Source: Saposhnikovia divaricata
Lineage: Eukaryota > Streptophyta > Magnoliopsida > Apiales > Apiaceae
DNA length: 64,000 nt
NCBI GenBank assembly: GCA_036435485.1
Contig: CM071595.1
Location: forward strand, 9,414,001-9,478,000
Direction of reading: 5' to 3'
Shown here: positions 11,479 through 23,091 of the stretch, one piece after another
How the letters are laid out: each line of letters starts with the position of its first letter
Position numbering within the stretch: position 1 is the stretch's first letter
Notes under the pieces: model-generated
What the model saw: the letters and a program-made list of their open reading frames with translations, nothing else
Told to the model about the DNA's origin: nothing
Databases searched by the model: none
Made by a program: the position numbers and the translations under genes

Positions 11479-11842
11479 AGTAGGTTATAAACCTTAGAAC
11501 GAGAATAGAGAGGAGTTATAGTTATATAAGAGAGAGTTTAGAAGCCAAGGAATCGATAGGTACATAAATAGTAAGATTTCAAGGAATAGTTAGGGTGGAG
11601 GCATGACGGCCAATACCGATAGTATGATCATTTGGAACAAGAGAAGCGCATTTCCATGATTTATTTATTGGGTTTATAATGAGTATATAGAAGTATGTAT
11701 ACGTAAGTATATATATATATATGGATGCATACATATCTATGTATATATACACATGTGTACCGATATATACTGTTTTGTTTTCATAATAAACATCTCATGG
11801 ATATGCAGTTTTATTGAACGAAATGAATTTTTTTTTTAGAAA

Positions 11843-13762
11843 ATGCCGCCAAGGAGAAACGGAGCTAACTCCAGAGAAGGTGAGGCTTCTACCGGAGGGA
11901 ATAACAACCAAAACAATCAAGGACTTAACCAACTCGTAGATTTGTTGAGGCAAACCCTAGACCGTGGACATCAGGATCCTATACCCCATGTACGGAACAA
12001 AACCGCAGCAGCTTTTAAGGCTTTTAAGTCAATTCATCCACCTGAGTTTAAAGGGTTTGGGGAACCAGTCGAGGCTAGATCGTGGCTGAAAGAGATGGAG
12101 AAATCATTTAAGATTATAGGAGTAGAAGAAGGGCAGAAGACGATCTTTGCCACCTACTTGCTGAAAGAAGAGGCGAATTATTTGTGGGAGTCTAAGGAAG
12201 CAATGGAACCTGCAGGGATAATAACCTGGGAAAGGTTCACTGAGTTGTTTTTGGAGAAGTATTTTCCTGAGCATATGGAGAGTAAGATGGAGATAAAATT
12301 CTTGGAACTAAGGCAGAATAATAGGACTGTTGCTGAGTATGAGAAGGAGTTTACTGAACTATCTAGGTTTGTACCACATTTCGTAGATACTGATAAGAAA
12401 AAGGCGAGGAGGTTTCAACATGGACTGAGACCATGGATACAAACTAGGGTGGCCGCTTTTGAGTAGGGATGGCAATCGGGTCGGTCGGTTCGGGTTTTAG
12501 AAAAACCAGAACCGGACCCGAAATATTTTAGAAAAACCGGACCCGAACCGGACCCGATTCGGACCCGAATGGTTAAAACCGAACCCGAACCGCCGGGTTT
12601 CGGTTCGGTTCGGGTCTAACCCGGACCCGAAAATTTTTTTTTTTTTGTCAAGCGGACCCGAAAATTTTGGAAAAAATAGATATGCAAACATTGGCATTTC
12701 AAAAACCTTACCTTATATAAACTCTGCTAGCAAGCTAAATCATAAAGCATCAAAATTTCTTATTCATTCATCCAAAATTCCGAATAAAAATGGACTGGAC
12801 CAGGGAGAATATTGTTGGCCGTGGCTCGTGGATTACATTTTGCATATTATCCTAAGAAGTTAGCTATGATTTATGGGTCATGGCCCAACTCTACTAAATA
12901 CTAATACATATATTAATATATTATTAATATACATATGAAATTATTATATTAGTTATATTTTTTCGGGTCTAAACGGGTTTCGGGTCCGGGTTCGATTCGG
13001 GTTTCGGGTCCGGGTCCGGTTCGGTTAGGCTAAAAACCAAACCCAAACTGAAACTACTTCGGGTCTAAAAAAAAAACCAAACCCGAACCAAATACTTCGA
13101 GTTCGGGTTCGGTTAGAACCGATCGGGTCGGAACGGATCGGGTTTCAATCGGTTCGGTACAAATTGCCATCCCTACTTTTGAGCTTACTGAGTATGTTAA
13201 AGTGGTGAATAAGGCGGAAGTAATAGAAGCAGGAAGTAATTTTGATCCGAAGGGAAATGAAGGGAAGAAAAGAAAAGCAGAGAGTTGGGGAGGATATCCG
13301 ACTAGTGGAACATTTCAGAACCAAAATGGTACGAGGCCCGGGTTTCAGTCTACAAGATCTGGAGGATCCAACCGAGCAGAAAGTGCGGGTAGTGTACAAG
13401 TAGGACAGCAGGGAAACGGGAGCCAGTTTAGGCAACCAAGACCACCACTGCAAGATTGTGAAGTGTGTGGAAAGAAGCATCCAGGAGCATGTGCAAAATC
13501 AGAAGGTAGGTGTCATAACTGTGGTCAAGAGGGGCATAATCGGGCGAATTGTCCCAGGAAGGGAGTAGTCTGCTACAAATGTGGAAAGGAGGGACATATC
13601 TCTAGAGATTGTAAAGTGTCAGCAACGGGACCCGCAACATCACGACAAAGCAGTGGAGTTATTAGCAATCAATCAACCGCCAGGGTTTTTAACATGACGT
13701 TGGCCGATGGCATGAAAGAGCTGGACGAGATAGCAGGTACACGGTTATTTAAAATATCGTAA
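11843..13762 (+). pseudogene. Retrotransposon gag gene, split by a hAT-like element
   Basis: The first part is 11843-12463 (207 codons) and the second 13184-13762 in the same phase, together about 399 codons. The N-terminal part is a basic, Asn/Gln-rich leader followed by a capsid-like helical domain with the PPEFKGFGEP and EEANYLWES motifs usual in Gypsy Gag. The C-terminal part has two complete CX2CX4HX4C zinc knuckles (CHNCGQEGHNRANC and CYKCGKEGHISRDC) plus a partial CEVCGKKHPGAC. Insertion of 12464-13175 with an 8-bp duplication creates a stop directly after the first part. No pol frame follows the TAA at 13760. Gag packages the element RNA. Confidence 0.85.
12464..13175. mobile_element. 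Non-autonomous hAT-like element inside gag
   Basis: It starts TAGGGATGGCAAT and ends with the inverse ATTGCCATCCCTA. The octamer CTTTTGAG is duplicated on both sides (12456-12463 and 13176-13183). An 8-bp duplication and TAGGGATG-type ends are hAT features. Both subterminal parts are packed with CGGGTTCGG/ACCCGAACC words in both orientations around a plain AT-rich centre. No transposase is encoded. Confidence 0.9.
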
Positions 13763-13969
13763 ATGCGTATATAAATGATGAGCCGGTATTAAAATAGAGG
13801 TATGTTAAAATGAAATCTTAGATGGGATCGACAGTCTAGCATGAGAGTTTATAATCGAAATAGGAGAATATATATTGGTTTAAGGTGATGAGGGGATATG
13901 GGAAAGTAGAGTACGAAATAAGCAACCTTAGTTTTTGCCGACGTTGATTCCGAGGACGGAATCCTTTTA
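13763..13969 (+). other. Short untranslated stretch after gag
   Basis: About 200 bp between the gag stop and the polypurine tract. It carries no protease or polymerase motif, which defines the element as Gag-only. Confidence 0.7.
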
Positions 13970-13981
13970 AGGAGGGAAGAC
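13970..13981 (+). other. Polypurine tract
   Basis: AAGGAGGGAAGA lies immediately before the 3' LTR, where plus-strand priming is expected. Confidence 0.7.
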
Positions 13982-16900
13982 TGTAATATCCGTAAATTTT
14001 TCGAATAAATTTTTCGAATCTACTCGATATTTTTTTTTTAAAATATTTTAGAAAAGATGCACCAGTATATTTTTAGTACGTTTTATAAATATTTTTTATA
14101 TATTCGTACTATATTTAATTATTAGTGTTTATTAAAAATTTGAGAAAAATAGTATTTTCTTTTTGAGTCGTATTTATTTAAAGAAATGAAATTAGAATTT
14201 CGTTTTAATTAATTAGACGGAGAAAAACGATATCTTTTCACCTAAAATTTCATTAATATAGACATAATCATTATTTTTATTTTAAAATTATTTCAACAAT
14301 TATTTTGTCTCCCATTTTTTTTTATTTAATTGTCCACTTGAAAATCATAATTATGGAGCACTAAAAATTTTATAATAACTTGTCCCCCATTTTAGTTACT
14401 TTTTATTTTAATAAAACAAAATAATAAAAATCAGTTTTGTTATTTAACCCAATCAGATTACCCGTTATTTGAAACAAAGAGGAGTCATATACATACAGAC
14501 AAAACAGATTTCTTTCCCCAAACTGTAGGTATTAATTTGTTTAATTTTGTTTAATTTCGAATTCAATTTGTGCTGGTTAGTCGATTTGACAGTCAGTCCA
14601 TGTGTTGAATTGGGGTTGCTGCTGTTGATTGAGAGTCAAGACAGGGGAGAAAACAGAGAGATTGGGGAGAGGGGCGAGAGAGACAGAGGAGAGATCAGAG
14701 AGATTTTTGAGGGAGAGAAGAGAGGATGAGGGAGGTTGAGAGTATTATTGTTGTGGTGGTGGCTGTCAATCGGAGAGTGAGAGAGATTTGCGGAGAGATA
14801 AGGCAGAGAAAGAGAGGTTCAGGGAGGTGGGTTTGTCGGAGAAGAGAGATTGTTAGAGGCGAGAGAGGGAGTCGAGAGATATGGGGGTTGAAAGAGAGGG
14901 AGAAACGGAGGGGGGCGAGAGAAGAGAGGGTGGAGGGATTGAGCGAAGAGAGGGAGAGGCGGAGAGAGAGTTTCCGAGGGGGATCGAGGGAGAGAGGTTG
15001 TTTGAGTGAGAGAGAGTGAGTTCGAGAGAAATTAACGCAGAGAGAGATGAGAGGTTAGGAGATGGAGATGGAGAGTGCAGAGAGATTGAAGGAGAACGAG
15101 AGAGAGAGAGAGAACGGGAGAGAGATTCGGGTTGGAAGGAGTCGCCGGGGAGGAGAGTTGCACGGTGGTGTTTGTCAGGTGGGGCCCACGGTGGGGAGAT
15201 GGGGTCCACAGCAAATTTTGTAATATTAAAATACTAATAATAACAATAATATTTCTGTTTTTTTATGTTTTAATTGGTTTTTAATAGAAGGTTGTATATT
15301 TTAAAATTAGTTATAATAATTGATTTAAATTGGTGAATTAATTAAAATGTTAGTAAAAATTTAGAATAGTATATAATGAGATTTATATTAATTAAATTGG
15401 TGATTATTTTATTATTTTAATAAAATTATTTTGTTACATAAATTAGTGACTTATGGATTTGAGTATAAAAGAGGGTTTAATTTATTAAATTGGAATATAT
15501 TTGTAGTTGGATTTTGATTTAAAAATATTATTTGAGTATTTTCCGTAATTTAGAGATTTATTGTTTTATTATTAAAAAGAGGATTAATTTAGAATAAGTA
15601 GGATTAAAGAGGGGTATAATTTCAAGATTTTATATTTAATATTTCTGAATTAGGTTATTAATCAGATAAGACCATATTTATTTAGAGATTTAAAAATGGA
15701 TTAATACTATTATTTTTTTTTATTACGAGATTTAAAGGAAAAATTAGTTAGTGGGATTATTATTAATAATTATGGATTTAAATTGAATAAAAATAGATTC
15801 TTGAATACTTTTGGTTTTGAGATTTATATTAATTAAATTAGGGATTTTCTGAGAATTTAGAAGAGATAATTAGAAGTACAATTTGGTTAATTATTTGTTA
15901 GAAATCGTTTAGTGATAATTAGTAATTTTCTTTTCATGATTTATAGACTTAATTATTCGTTAATAAAAGGAGAGAATTACTGAGAATAAGTAGAATTAAA
16001 TACGGTATTATTTTAGAGGATGATATTTACTATTGGATTATTTTAATTAGTCAGATTGGGTTTTTAGATTAAAGACCGGGATTAGTACGAAATAGCTGAA
16101 CCAGGTTTAAAAGGTGAAATGTCGGGCTAATAAAGTGAGTTTTATTTGATTATAGAGAATCAAAGACGTGGAGCCAGGTGAATTATCGTACCGCAGAGCA
16201 CAGGCAAGTTTACTAATTCGTACTCCATTGTTCGGAGTATTTCTATTTTTAAAAATTCATAATTATGCTGATTAAGTTTTCGATTATCAAAATCAAGTAT
16301 TCTTTCGAGTGATTTATACCAGATTTTTATTCATGCAATTTACATACATATTATTGTTGAGCTGTTATCCAGGCATATTATATCATGAGGTGTTCAAACT
16401 TATTTCATGAGTTGTTCCATATTGTTGGTACGTTTATTGAGATACTTCGTTCGAGTTTATATTTAAGAGTGGGGATATATATAAAGTAAGTTATGTATAC
16501 TGATATGGGTCACCTCATTTCGATTCCATAATCAGAACAGTTTTTCATAATATTTTCCTCTACTCATTCGAGAGGGAAACTATATTATTGGTGTCTATTG
16601 TTCATTGCTTATTAAGGCAAAAGTGACCGGAATAACGCACCGGCCCAACTGAGTAGTATTTAGGGTGTGATCGAAACTTCGGCACATCCTTCTATCGATA
16701 GAAAACGAGTAGTGATAATGGATTGATCATCCATTACTTGAGTAGGCGTTCTGAGCAGAAATCCAATTGACATCCTATCAGTTAATAGATGCCTTTGTGG
16801 TTCTGTTAACTAGGGTATTGATGTGAGCAGTTATTATATTATATTATTTCAAACAAATTGAGTAGTTCTGAGGAGTTATTAAATTTATTTTCGAATAGTA

Positions 16901-17464
16901 TTTTGAGAAGTTATTGAGATATATTGGAGTCGCATTTCGAGATTTATAAGAATTTCTGAGTTGATCTCTTTTCAAAGGTAATTATAATTATTAAGTCTTA
17001 TAGAGTAGTAAAATCATATTTTGAGTGAGTTTTTGTGTATTATATGATATATGTATATACTTGCTGGGCATTCTTTGGCTCATTCTTGCTATTTAAATAT
17101 TATTGATCAGCGGCATCTAAAGACGACTCTAGCATGGCTGACCTTGGCAAAGGGAAGTGGAAGGGCTATTAAATTCAATCCAGTAGCCTTATAGTATCAA
17201 AGGAGGTTGCAAGATGGAACGGAATTATTAATGCTTTATTATTGTGTGTTTGGTGTGTTGTAATAATACTTCAGAGATTCTGGGAGATGAGTGTGTATTG
17301 TAATAACTTCTATATTTTGAGTGCTTGTTCTAAGACTATAACCTGTGGAATAAAAGATGGAGTTGTCAAGGATATTGTTGTAGATTATATTATGAGTAGT
17401 TGATCGATTTTCCGCAAAGAAGTGTGACGACCTGGATTCCTATAAGGGATTTGGGGGCGTTACA
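13982..17464 (+). repeat. 3' LTR of the Gag-only retrotransposon
   Basis: About 3483 bp and nearly identical to the 5' LTR by eye. Most differences are single bases plus small length changes in the GAGA block and poly-T runs. It is followed by the second GGAAG duplication. Confidence 0.92.
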
Positions 17465-17529
17465 GGAAGAATTTAAATCAAAGTCATTCGGATCTAAAAT
17501 AAATTATACTTTTTTTTGTCTCTGATTTA

Positions 17530-17941
17530 TCTATACTATATATACTATACTATAATAAGTGGAAGGAGTTATAATTTATAGTTTTGTTACCCCTATTTTT
17601 GGTTATCCCTCATTCACAACCGTTAGATCTTCAACTCAAATAGATCATGATCATTTGATACAACAACACTAAAAGTTGGAGGTTTAAGGTTCGAATCCCG
17701 CCAACAACATTTTAATATAAGATTAATACTAGATTTATGTTATATAGAAAGGTTGAAGGTTCGATTCCCACCGACAGCATATTAATTTGGATTTAATACT
17801 AAAAATTAATTATACATAAAGATTTAAAATTTGAATTCTCCCAACATATTAAAAGTAATGTTTATAATATTATATATACTAAATTATAATTAAACTAAAA
17901 GAAATTAAAGTAATCTGTGCTTTGCACGGGCTACAAGTTAG
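17530..17941 (+). mobile_element. Non-autonomous Helitron, about 412 bp
   Basis: After an A it starts TCTATACTATATATACTATA and ends with the hairpin GTGCTTTGCACGGGC and TTAG before a T. GGTTCGAATCCCGCC-like words occur inside, as in other Helitrons in this window. It lies about 60 bp after the LTR retrotransposon. Confidence 0.75.
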
Positions 17942-17965
17942 TATTTTTAAAAATCAAACTTATTC

Positions 17966-18075
17966 AAAATTGATACCTTTTCAATTTATACCTTTTCAAA
18001 TTTGTACCTTTTCACTATTTTATACATTTTCAAATTTATACCTTTTCACTAATTTATACCTTTTCAAATTTGATA
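17966..18075 (+). repeat. Degenerate tandem repeat of TACCTTTTCAAATTT
   Basis: About six imperfect copies of a 15-18 bp unit (ATACCTTTTCAAATTT, with ACTA variants). The 92-aa open frame across it is a repeat artefact. Confidence 0.75.
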
Positions 18076-18825
18076 AAGCTAAATTTGAGAGAAAATTAAA
18101 TAAACTTTTTGATGACATTTCTTTATTATTGTTATATCTGAGAGTATTAAACAGAAGTGGGGTTCCCTTAAAAAAGAAAAAGAAGCACAAGTGGGGTTAA
18201 TTAAAATTTAAATTTTTATTAAACGATGAAAAGTGAATAATTATAAAAATTAAGGAGGGTTACGGAGCCACAAGAAATGCTAAAAAATATCAACAATCTA
18301 ATTTACGGCACTGCTACCTGTTAAGCAAGTAGGATTAGCCCAGTTTGCAGGAGTGATCACTTACGTCTTTCTGATTCTATATTTGTTGGGCCAAAATGTG
18401 AAAATCCCAGACCTAACTAATAGTATGAGTTTATATCATTGTTGGACCATCCAAAGGCCTCAAAGCCCTTCTCATTATAAAAAGGTTCGTTTAACCCACC
18501 GAAACACATGAGTCCTGGCTGGCATTAACAACAGGAGAAAGATATAACCTAGAATTTCCCGCAAAGACAACCAACAGCTCTAACTCAGTTAGAATGAATT
18601 TGCCTTATATTACACGAGGTCAAGAATCCGTTTCCTCTTTAATACATAAATAAAAGTATTGGGAGAGGGACTTGTCCCTAGAGGGTTGTGATGGAAAATT
18701 ATGCAGGTTAACGCAAGGTTTGCATGCCAGTTCGCTTGATAGAGTTGATGGTTGTGAAGGACATATGAGGATGCATAGCTATAACTGCGAATTTATTTAG
18801 CCAATATGAGTGGTATCCTTTATTA
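18076..18825. other. Intergenic region, nothing recognised
   Basis: Mixed-composition DNA without a convincing frame, RNA gene or typed transposon. Confidence 0.45.
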
Positions 18826-19205
18826 AAAATAATACACGTGCCATGCACGGACTTCTTTTAAATATAATATAATATTTTCTTATAAAAATTTTAATTTTTA
18901 TCTAATTTTTAGTTTAATAGTTATTTTAATTTAATATATATTAGTCAAGAACTCATGTATTGTTTAGAACTAATAATGTAAAGTCTTTATTTCAAAAAAA
19001 AATATATATAAAGTCTTAATTTTAATTTGTTGTTAACGAGATTCGAATCTTGGATATTCATTAATATGGAATATTCCTTAGTGTAGATCTAATAGTTTTC
19101 ATCGATTTACTAAAAATTTAACGATCACTATTATTTGTTGGTTGAACAATTGAACCAAATTACAAACAACTATTCCGTAGTTTGCTTATAATATTTTAGT
19201 ATAGA
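18826..19205 (-). mobile_element. Decayed Helitron, inverted
   Basis: On the minus strand it starts TCTATACTAAAATATTATAA and runs through a GGTTCAATTGTTCAACC-like segment resembling the Helitron at 557-1070. It approaches a hairpin CCGTGCATGGCACG (about 18835-18851). No clean CTAG end remains. Confidence 0.45.
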
Positions 19206-19862
19206 TTATTTCGTAGTTTACTTATTATAGTTTGGTATTGGTGATATATGATATGAAAATGTGCGGTTTATCTGCTTGACCAAAATTTTGTACTACTATT
19301 TTTTTACACACATTTCAATTTGCACTTGACAATCTAGTATTGTGTACCAAAAATAGTATTTATTTTTGTCTTAATGTTAGGGATATAAAATTATGTACCA
19401 AAAATAGTTACAAAATGATGTGCTAGAAATGATGTGACAAAAATAAATATTGTTATTGATTGATATTAAGACAAGTGTCATTTTGTAAAAAAAATTGTAC
19501 GTACCTCTAGTATTTTCTGTATTAAGTATCCATAATCCACTGAAACCTTCACAATCTATTAAATCCCCACTTTGACAATCTATTGTTATTATTGTAGTTT
19601 GGATTCATTCACGGTTCTTGGCCGTCATGCATGAATCCTTCACATTGTTAAGAGATGCGGGACGTAGTTTTATCAAAACAAATTTGGTGGGACTAGTGGT
19701 TTATGAAATTTCCTCGTCTCTGTATTTTGTATTCAGTTACAACTCTGGTCCGCCAAGCATGACTCATTACCAACTAATATAACTAGTCTGTTTGCCTCTC
19801 CTACATATTTAACTACATTTGAGCTAATTTCTCTCAAACAAAAAGAAAAAGATTAGTTCTAA
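19206..19862. other. Upstream region of the first NLR
   Basis: It contains imperfect inverted copies of GTACCAAAAATAGT words near 19340-19420. No gene is seen. It includes the presumed promoter of the NLR that follows. Confidence 0.4.
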
Positions 19863-22630
19863 ATGGCGGAAACAGTTGTGTCAATTGTTGTAGGAAGGCT
19901 CGCTGATTTATTAAGTGAAGAAGCTCAAGTTCTGAATGGAGTGGGAGATGAAATCCAACGAGTGGTATCCGAGCTCATGCGGATTAAGACATTCTTAAGA
20001 GATGCGGATTCAAGGATAGATGAAGAAAAAATTCGCATTTTGCTTGCGGAGGTACGTGAGGTGGCCTACGATGCTGAACATGTGGTCGAAACTTTTCTTG
20101 TCAAAGCTTTATCAACTGGAAAAACAATTAAGTGGATTAACAAAATCAAGTTTTCAAGCAAGATCAAAGATATACAAAGAAGGATGTCTCTGCTCTTTAA
20201 TGGCTTTCGTGATTGTAATGTCAAACAGACATTAGTATCCCGAGAATTTTCTAGTTCCTCGTCTGGAACAACTGAAAAACTAAAGCGTTTTTACTCTTAC
20301 GCTACTCTTGAACCAAAGATTTTTGTTGGATTTCATGCAGATGTTGATCTCTTGGTAGGACATTTGGTTAATGAAAGTGATGATTGTTACAAGCTTGTCT
20401 CTGTATGTGGAATGGGAGGCCTGGGTAAGACCACTCTGGCTGAAAAAATCTACAATAATTCCACCATTAAGACTTGTTTTGCTGGTCGTTTAGCCTGGGT
20501 TACCATTTCGCGGAAGTGGCAAAGAAAACAAGTGTTGCAACGAATTCTTATATGTCTTGTTCCGGAGAAAAAAAATTGAAATTCTTGCTTATGACGATGA
20601 CAAGTTAGTGGAGAATCTGCAGCAAATCCAGCAAAGCAAAAAATGCTTGATAGTCCTGGATGACATATGGTCAATTGATGCTTGGGATTCTCTGAAATCT
20701 GCTTTTCCCGCGAAAAAATATCTAGGCAAATTAATGCTTACAAGCCGTAATGTAGATGTTGCTAAGCATGCAAATCCGAATGGATTCATTCACCAGCCAG
20801 CAGTTCTAAACCCAGAACAGAGTTGGGAACTACTTCAGTTGAAGGCACTTCCTAGAGGAGGAGATTGTCTAGGTAATTTTCTGGCATTTGCATTTACTAT
20901 GTCTCCAAATTATAGTACCTGGATACTGAAAAATCAAAATTTATTTTTTTGCGATAATACTGAAATTTCTGAATAAGAATTTTAATCAGAGGAAAAATTT
21001 GATCATGCATAATTTTTTTTTTAAAAAATTGAAATGCAACTTCAAACTACATTTGCTCACATTATACTGCTCTGATTTATTTGTATTATTTATGGATCGC
21101 AGAAGGGATGGTATTGTCAAGCGACAAAAGGGAAGGAGAAACAATGGTACAAGTTGCTGAGTCGTACATGGGGGAATTAGTTCATAAGTGTTTGGTTCAA
21201 GTGAGATATAATGAGGTAGGATCATCACTTGGAAAATTCCAGTCTTGTTCTCTTCATGACATTATGAGAGACCTATCTCTATCTGAAGCAAAAGCGAATG
21301 ATTTTTTTGTAGTTGTTGATCTCCGAGAAGGAAATGATTTTGATATCAATCCTTCTGTGGACCTGACTGGTTATGGCCGACAACTTGCAGTTCATTACAA
21401 TGCTGGACATGTAAGCGATCAAGCTAATTCCTACTTTGTCAAGAAAACCAATCAACAACGATATCGTTCAATGATACTTTTAAACAAGTCTAGAACGGGA
21501 AGTCTTTCACCAGTACTGTCATCACATGTTTTCAGTTTTAAGCTTTTGAGAGTTATCTCTTTGGAAGCAGTTGAGTTCGATGGACATACGCCTGTTTTCA
21601 AACTTGGAAGAGCATTAGAAAGCCTTGTTTACTTGAGATATCTTAGTCTGAGGAATACTAATTTGTTGATTTTTCCATCGATACAAAAGTTGGTGCTACT
21701 ACAAACTCTCAAATTATACACGTTTGATAAGTTAGTTGTTCTACCATCAATTTCGGAAAATGTTCTGGCCAAGTTGGGACATTTGCGGCATTTGTATCTA
21801 CCAGGTTGCAGAGTTTACAAGCTGAATAAGAATTTCAAATTACGGTTTGATGGGTTGAGCAAGTTAGAAACACTTGAAAACTTTAACACTGATTGGTGTG
21901 AGGTGAAGGATCTACCTAAATTGATCAATCTTCAGAAGCTAACGATAACAGTAATGAATTATGATGTTGAAGAGATGATGCAGTATTTAGCAGCTATACC
22001 ATATCCTTGTCTGCGATACTTGGCCCTTACTATTTTTTCAGAAAAACTAGCGTTGCTTAATTATGGTCCTGACCTCTTGCGACAGTTGTTGTGTGATCAA
22101 AATTACATTCTTCAGGAACTATTCATAGTTGGCCCGCTCCCGGAGATGGCTCAAGTATTTAGGCAGCAACTTCATACCTCTCATGCTGATGTATCTTTAG
22201 TTCGGATCACCTATTTAAAATTAATGTCTTCTTCCCTAGAGGAAGACCCAATGCTAGTATTAGAGAAGATTCCGATGTTGAGGGAGCTCCATTTGGTGGA
22301 CGCATATGTGGGGAAGGAAATGGTGTGCTCAGCCATGGGTTTCCCAAAACTCACCGTTCTTATATTTTATAGTCTCCAAAAAACATAGTAAAATGGAGGG
22401 TGGAAAACGGAAGCATGCCCGGCCTCTCCCAATTGCATCTTGCTATTTGTCCGAAGTTGGAGGAGCTTCCAGAGGGACTGAGATACCTCAGTTCTGTTAT
22501 AAAATTAACATTATATTCAATGCCTTCAGATTTGTGTGACAGTGTTCGCGTGGTAAATGGTGAACAAGGACCACACTTTTACAAAGTTGCTCACATACCT
22601 GATATCAGAATCGAGACTGAGACTGATTAG
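19863..22630 (+). pseudogene. CC-NBS-LRR (CNL) resistance gene, broken
   Basis: It starts MAETVVSIVV and has a coiled-coil domain with the motif AEHVVETF, a P-loop GMGGLGKTT, an RNBS-A-like FAGRLAWVTIS, kinase-2 LIVLDDIW and LMLTSR. The frame is lost in an A8 run at about 20568-20575. After the donor-like site at 20873 the exon carrying GLPL and CFLY is largely missing. Homology resumes near 21078 with LWIAEGM and LHDIMRDL and continues through LRRs. A second frameshift occurs in an A6 run at about 22378-22383, and the C-terminus is in another frame to 22630. Intact copies (47.4-50.7 kb) have this region in two exons. The missing GLPL segment of about 100 codons makes this a pseudogene even if the homopolymer shifts were sequencing errors. 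Confidence 0.88.
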
Positions 22631-23091
22631 TTTTGTTCTAGTCTATCATGCTTCTTTCCCTGTTGTTTTACAGTGACAATGTTATTTGACAATTAAGTCT
22701 GCAGACACTTGTTTCTAAGAGTAACATAATATGCAATAACTTTCAGAAAGCTTTAAAAAATCATACAATTACCAAACATCTATACAAAATTGTTTTGAAT
22801 AACAAATAATGAACAATGTGCTCATCCTGATACCTTTTCGTCCAAGAAGGTTTCGAAGCATGCAGCACCCGTGCTCTTAAAATTTGAATGCATCAGTTGG
22901 TAGAGAATTGCCATGAGTTTAAACCAAGATCAGTCGGACTTAAGAAGGGACATTCTAGAACCATGGCTTTGCTATACTGAAATCTGGAGTTTTGTGCTGA
23001 AGTAAAGGAATTTCCTTGATGGATGCAGGACCCTTTTTCTATCTCTTGATGCCCTATCAGACTTTCTCTATCTACTTGATATATTTCGCCT
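22631..23091. other. Spacer between the NLR and AAE14
   Basis: Short convergent intergenic region. The stretch CATCAGTTGGTAGAG with downstream GTTTAAACC near 22890-22930 faintly resembles a tRNA-like SINE promoter but is too decayed to call. Confidence 0.4.

Larger units (their letters stand above)
7960..17464 (+). mobile_element. Complete Gag-only Gypsy-type LTR retrotransposon, 9.5 kb
   Basis: Two near-identical LTRs of about 3.5 kb (7960-11462 and 13982-17464) start TGTAATATCC and end GGGGGCGTTACA, flanked by GGAAG duplications. The internal part is only about 2.5 kb: a primer-binding site for initiator tRNA-Met, one gag gene split by a hAT-like element, a polypurine tract and short untranslated DNA. 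No protease, reverse transcriptase, RNase H or integrase is present, so the element must be moved by enzymes from a relative. Very long LTRs together with a CCHC Gag suggest the Tekay/Del chromovirus lineage; this is an inference from Gag style only. The near identity of the LTRs indicates recent insertion. Confidence 0.9.

Noticed and set aside
12497..12863. 66-aa and 72-aa frames
   Set aside because: They lie within the hAT-like element and reflect CGGGTTCGG-type repeats.
20557..20976. Separate 139-aa gene
   Set aside because: It is the frameshifted continuation of the NLR NB-ARC domain and its intron.
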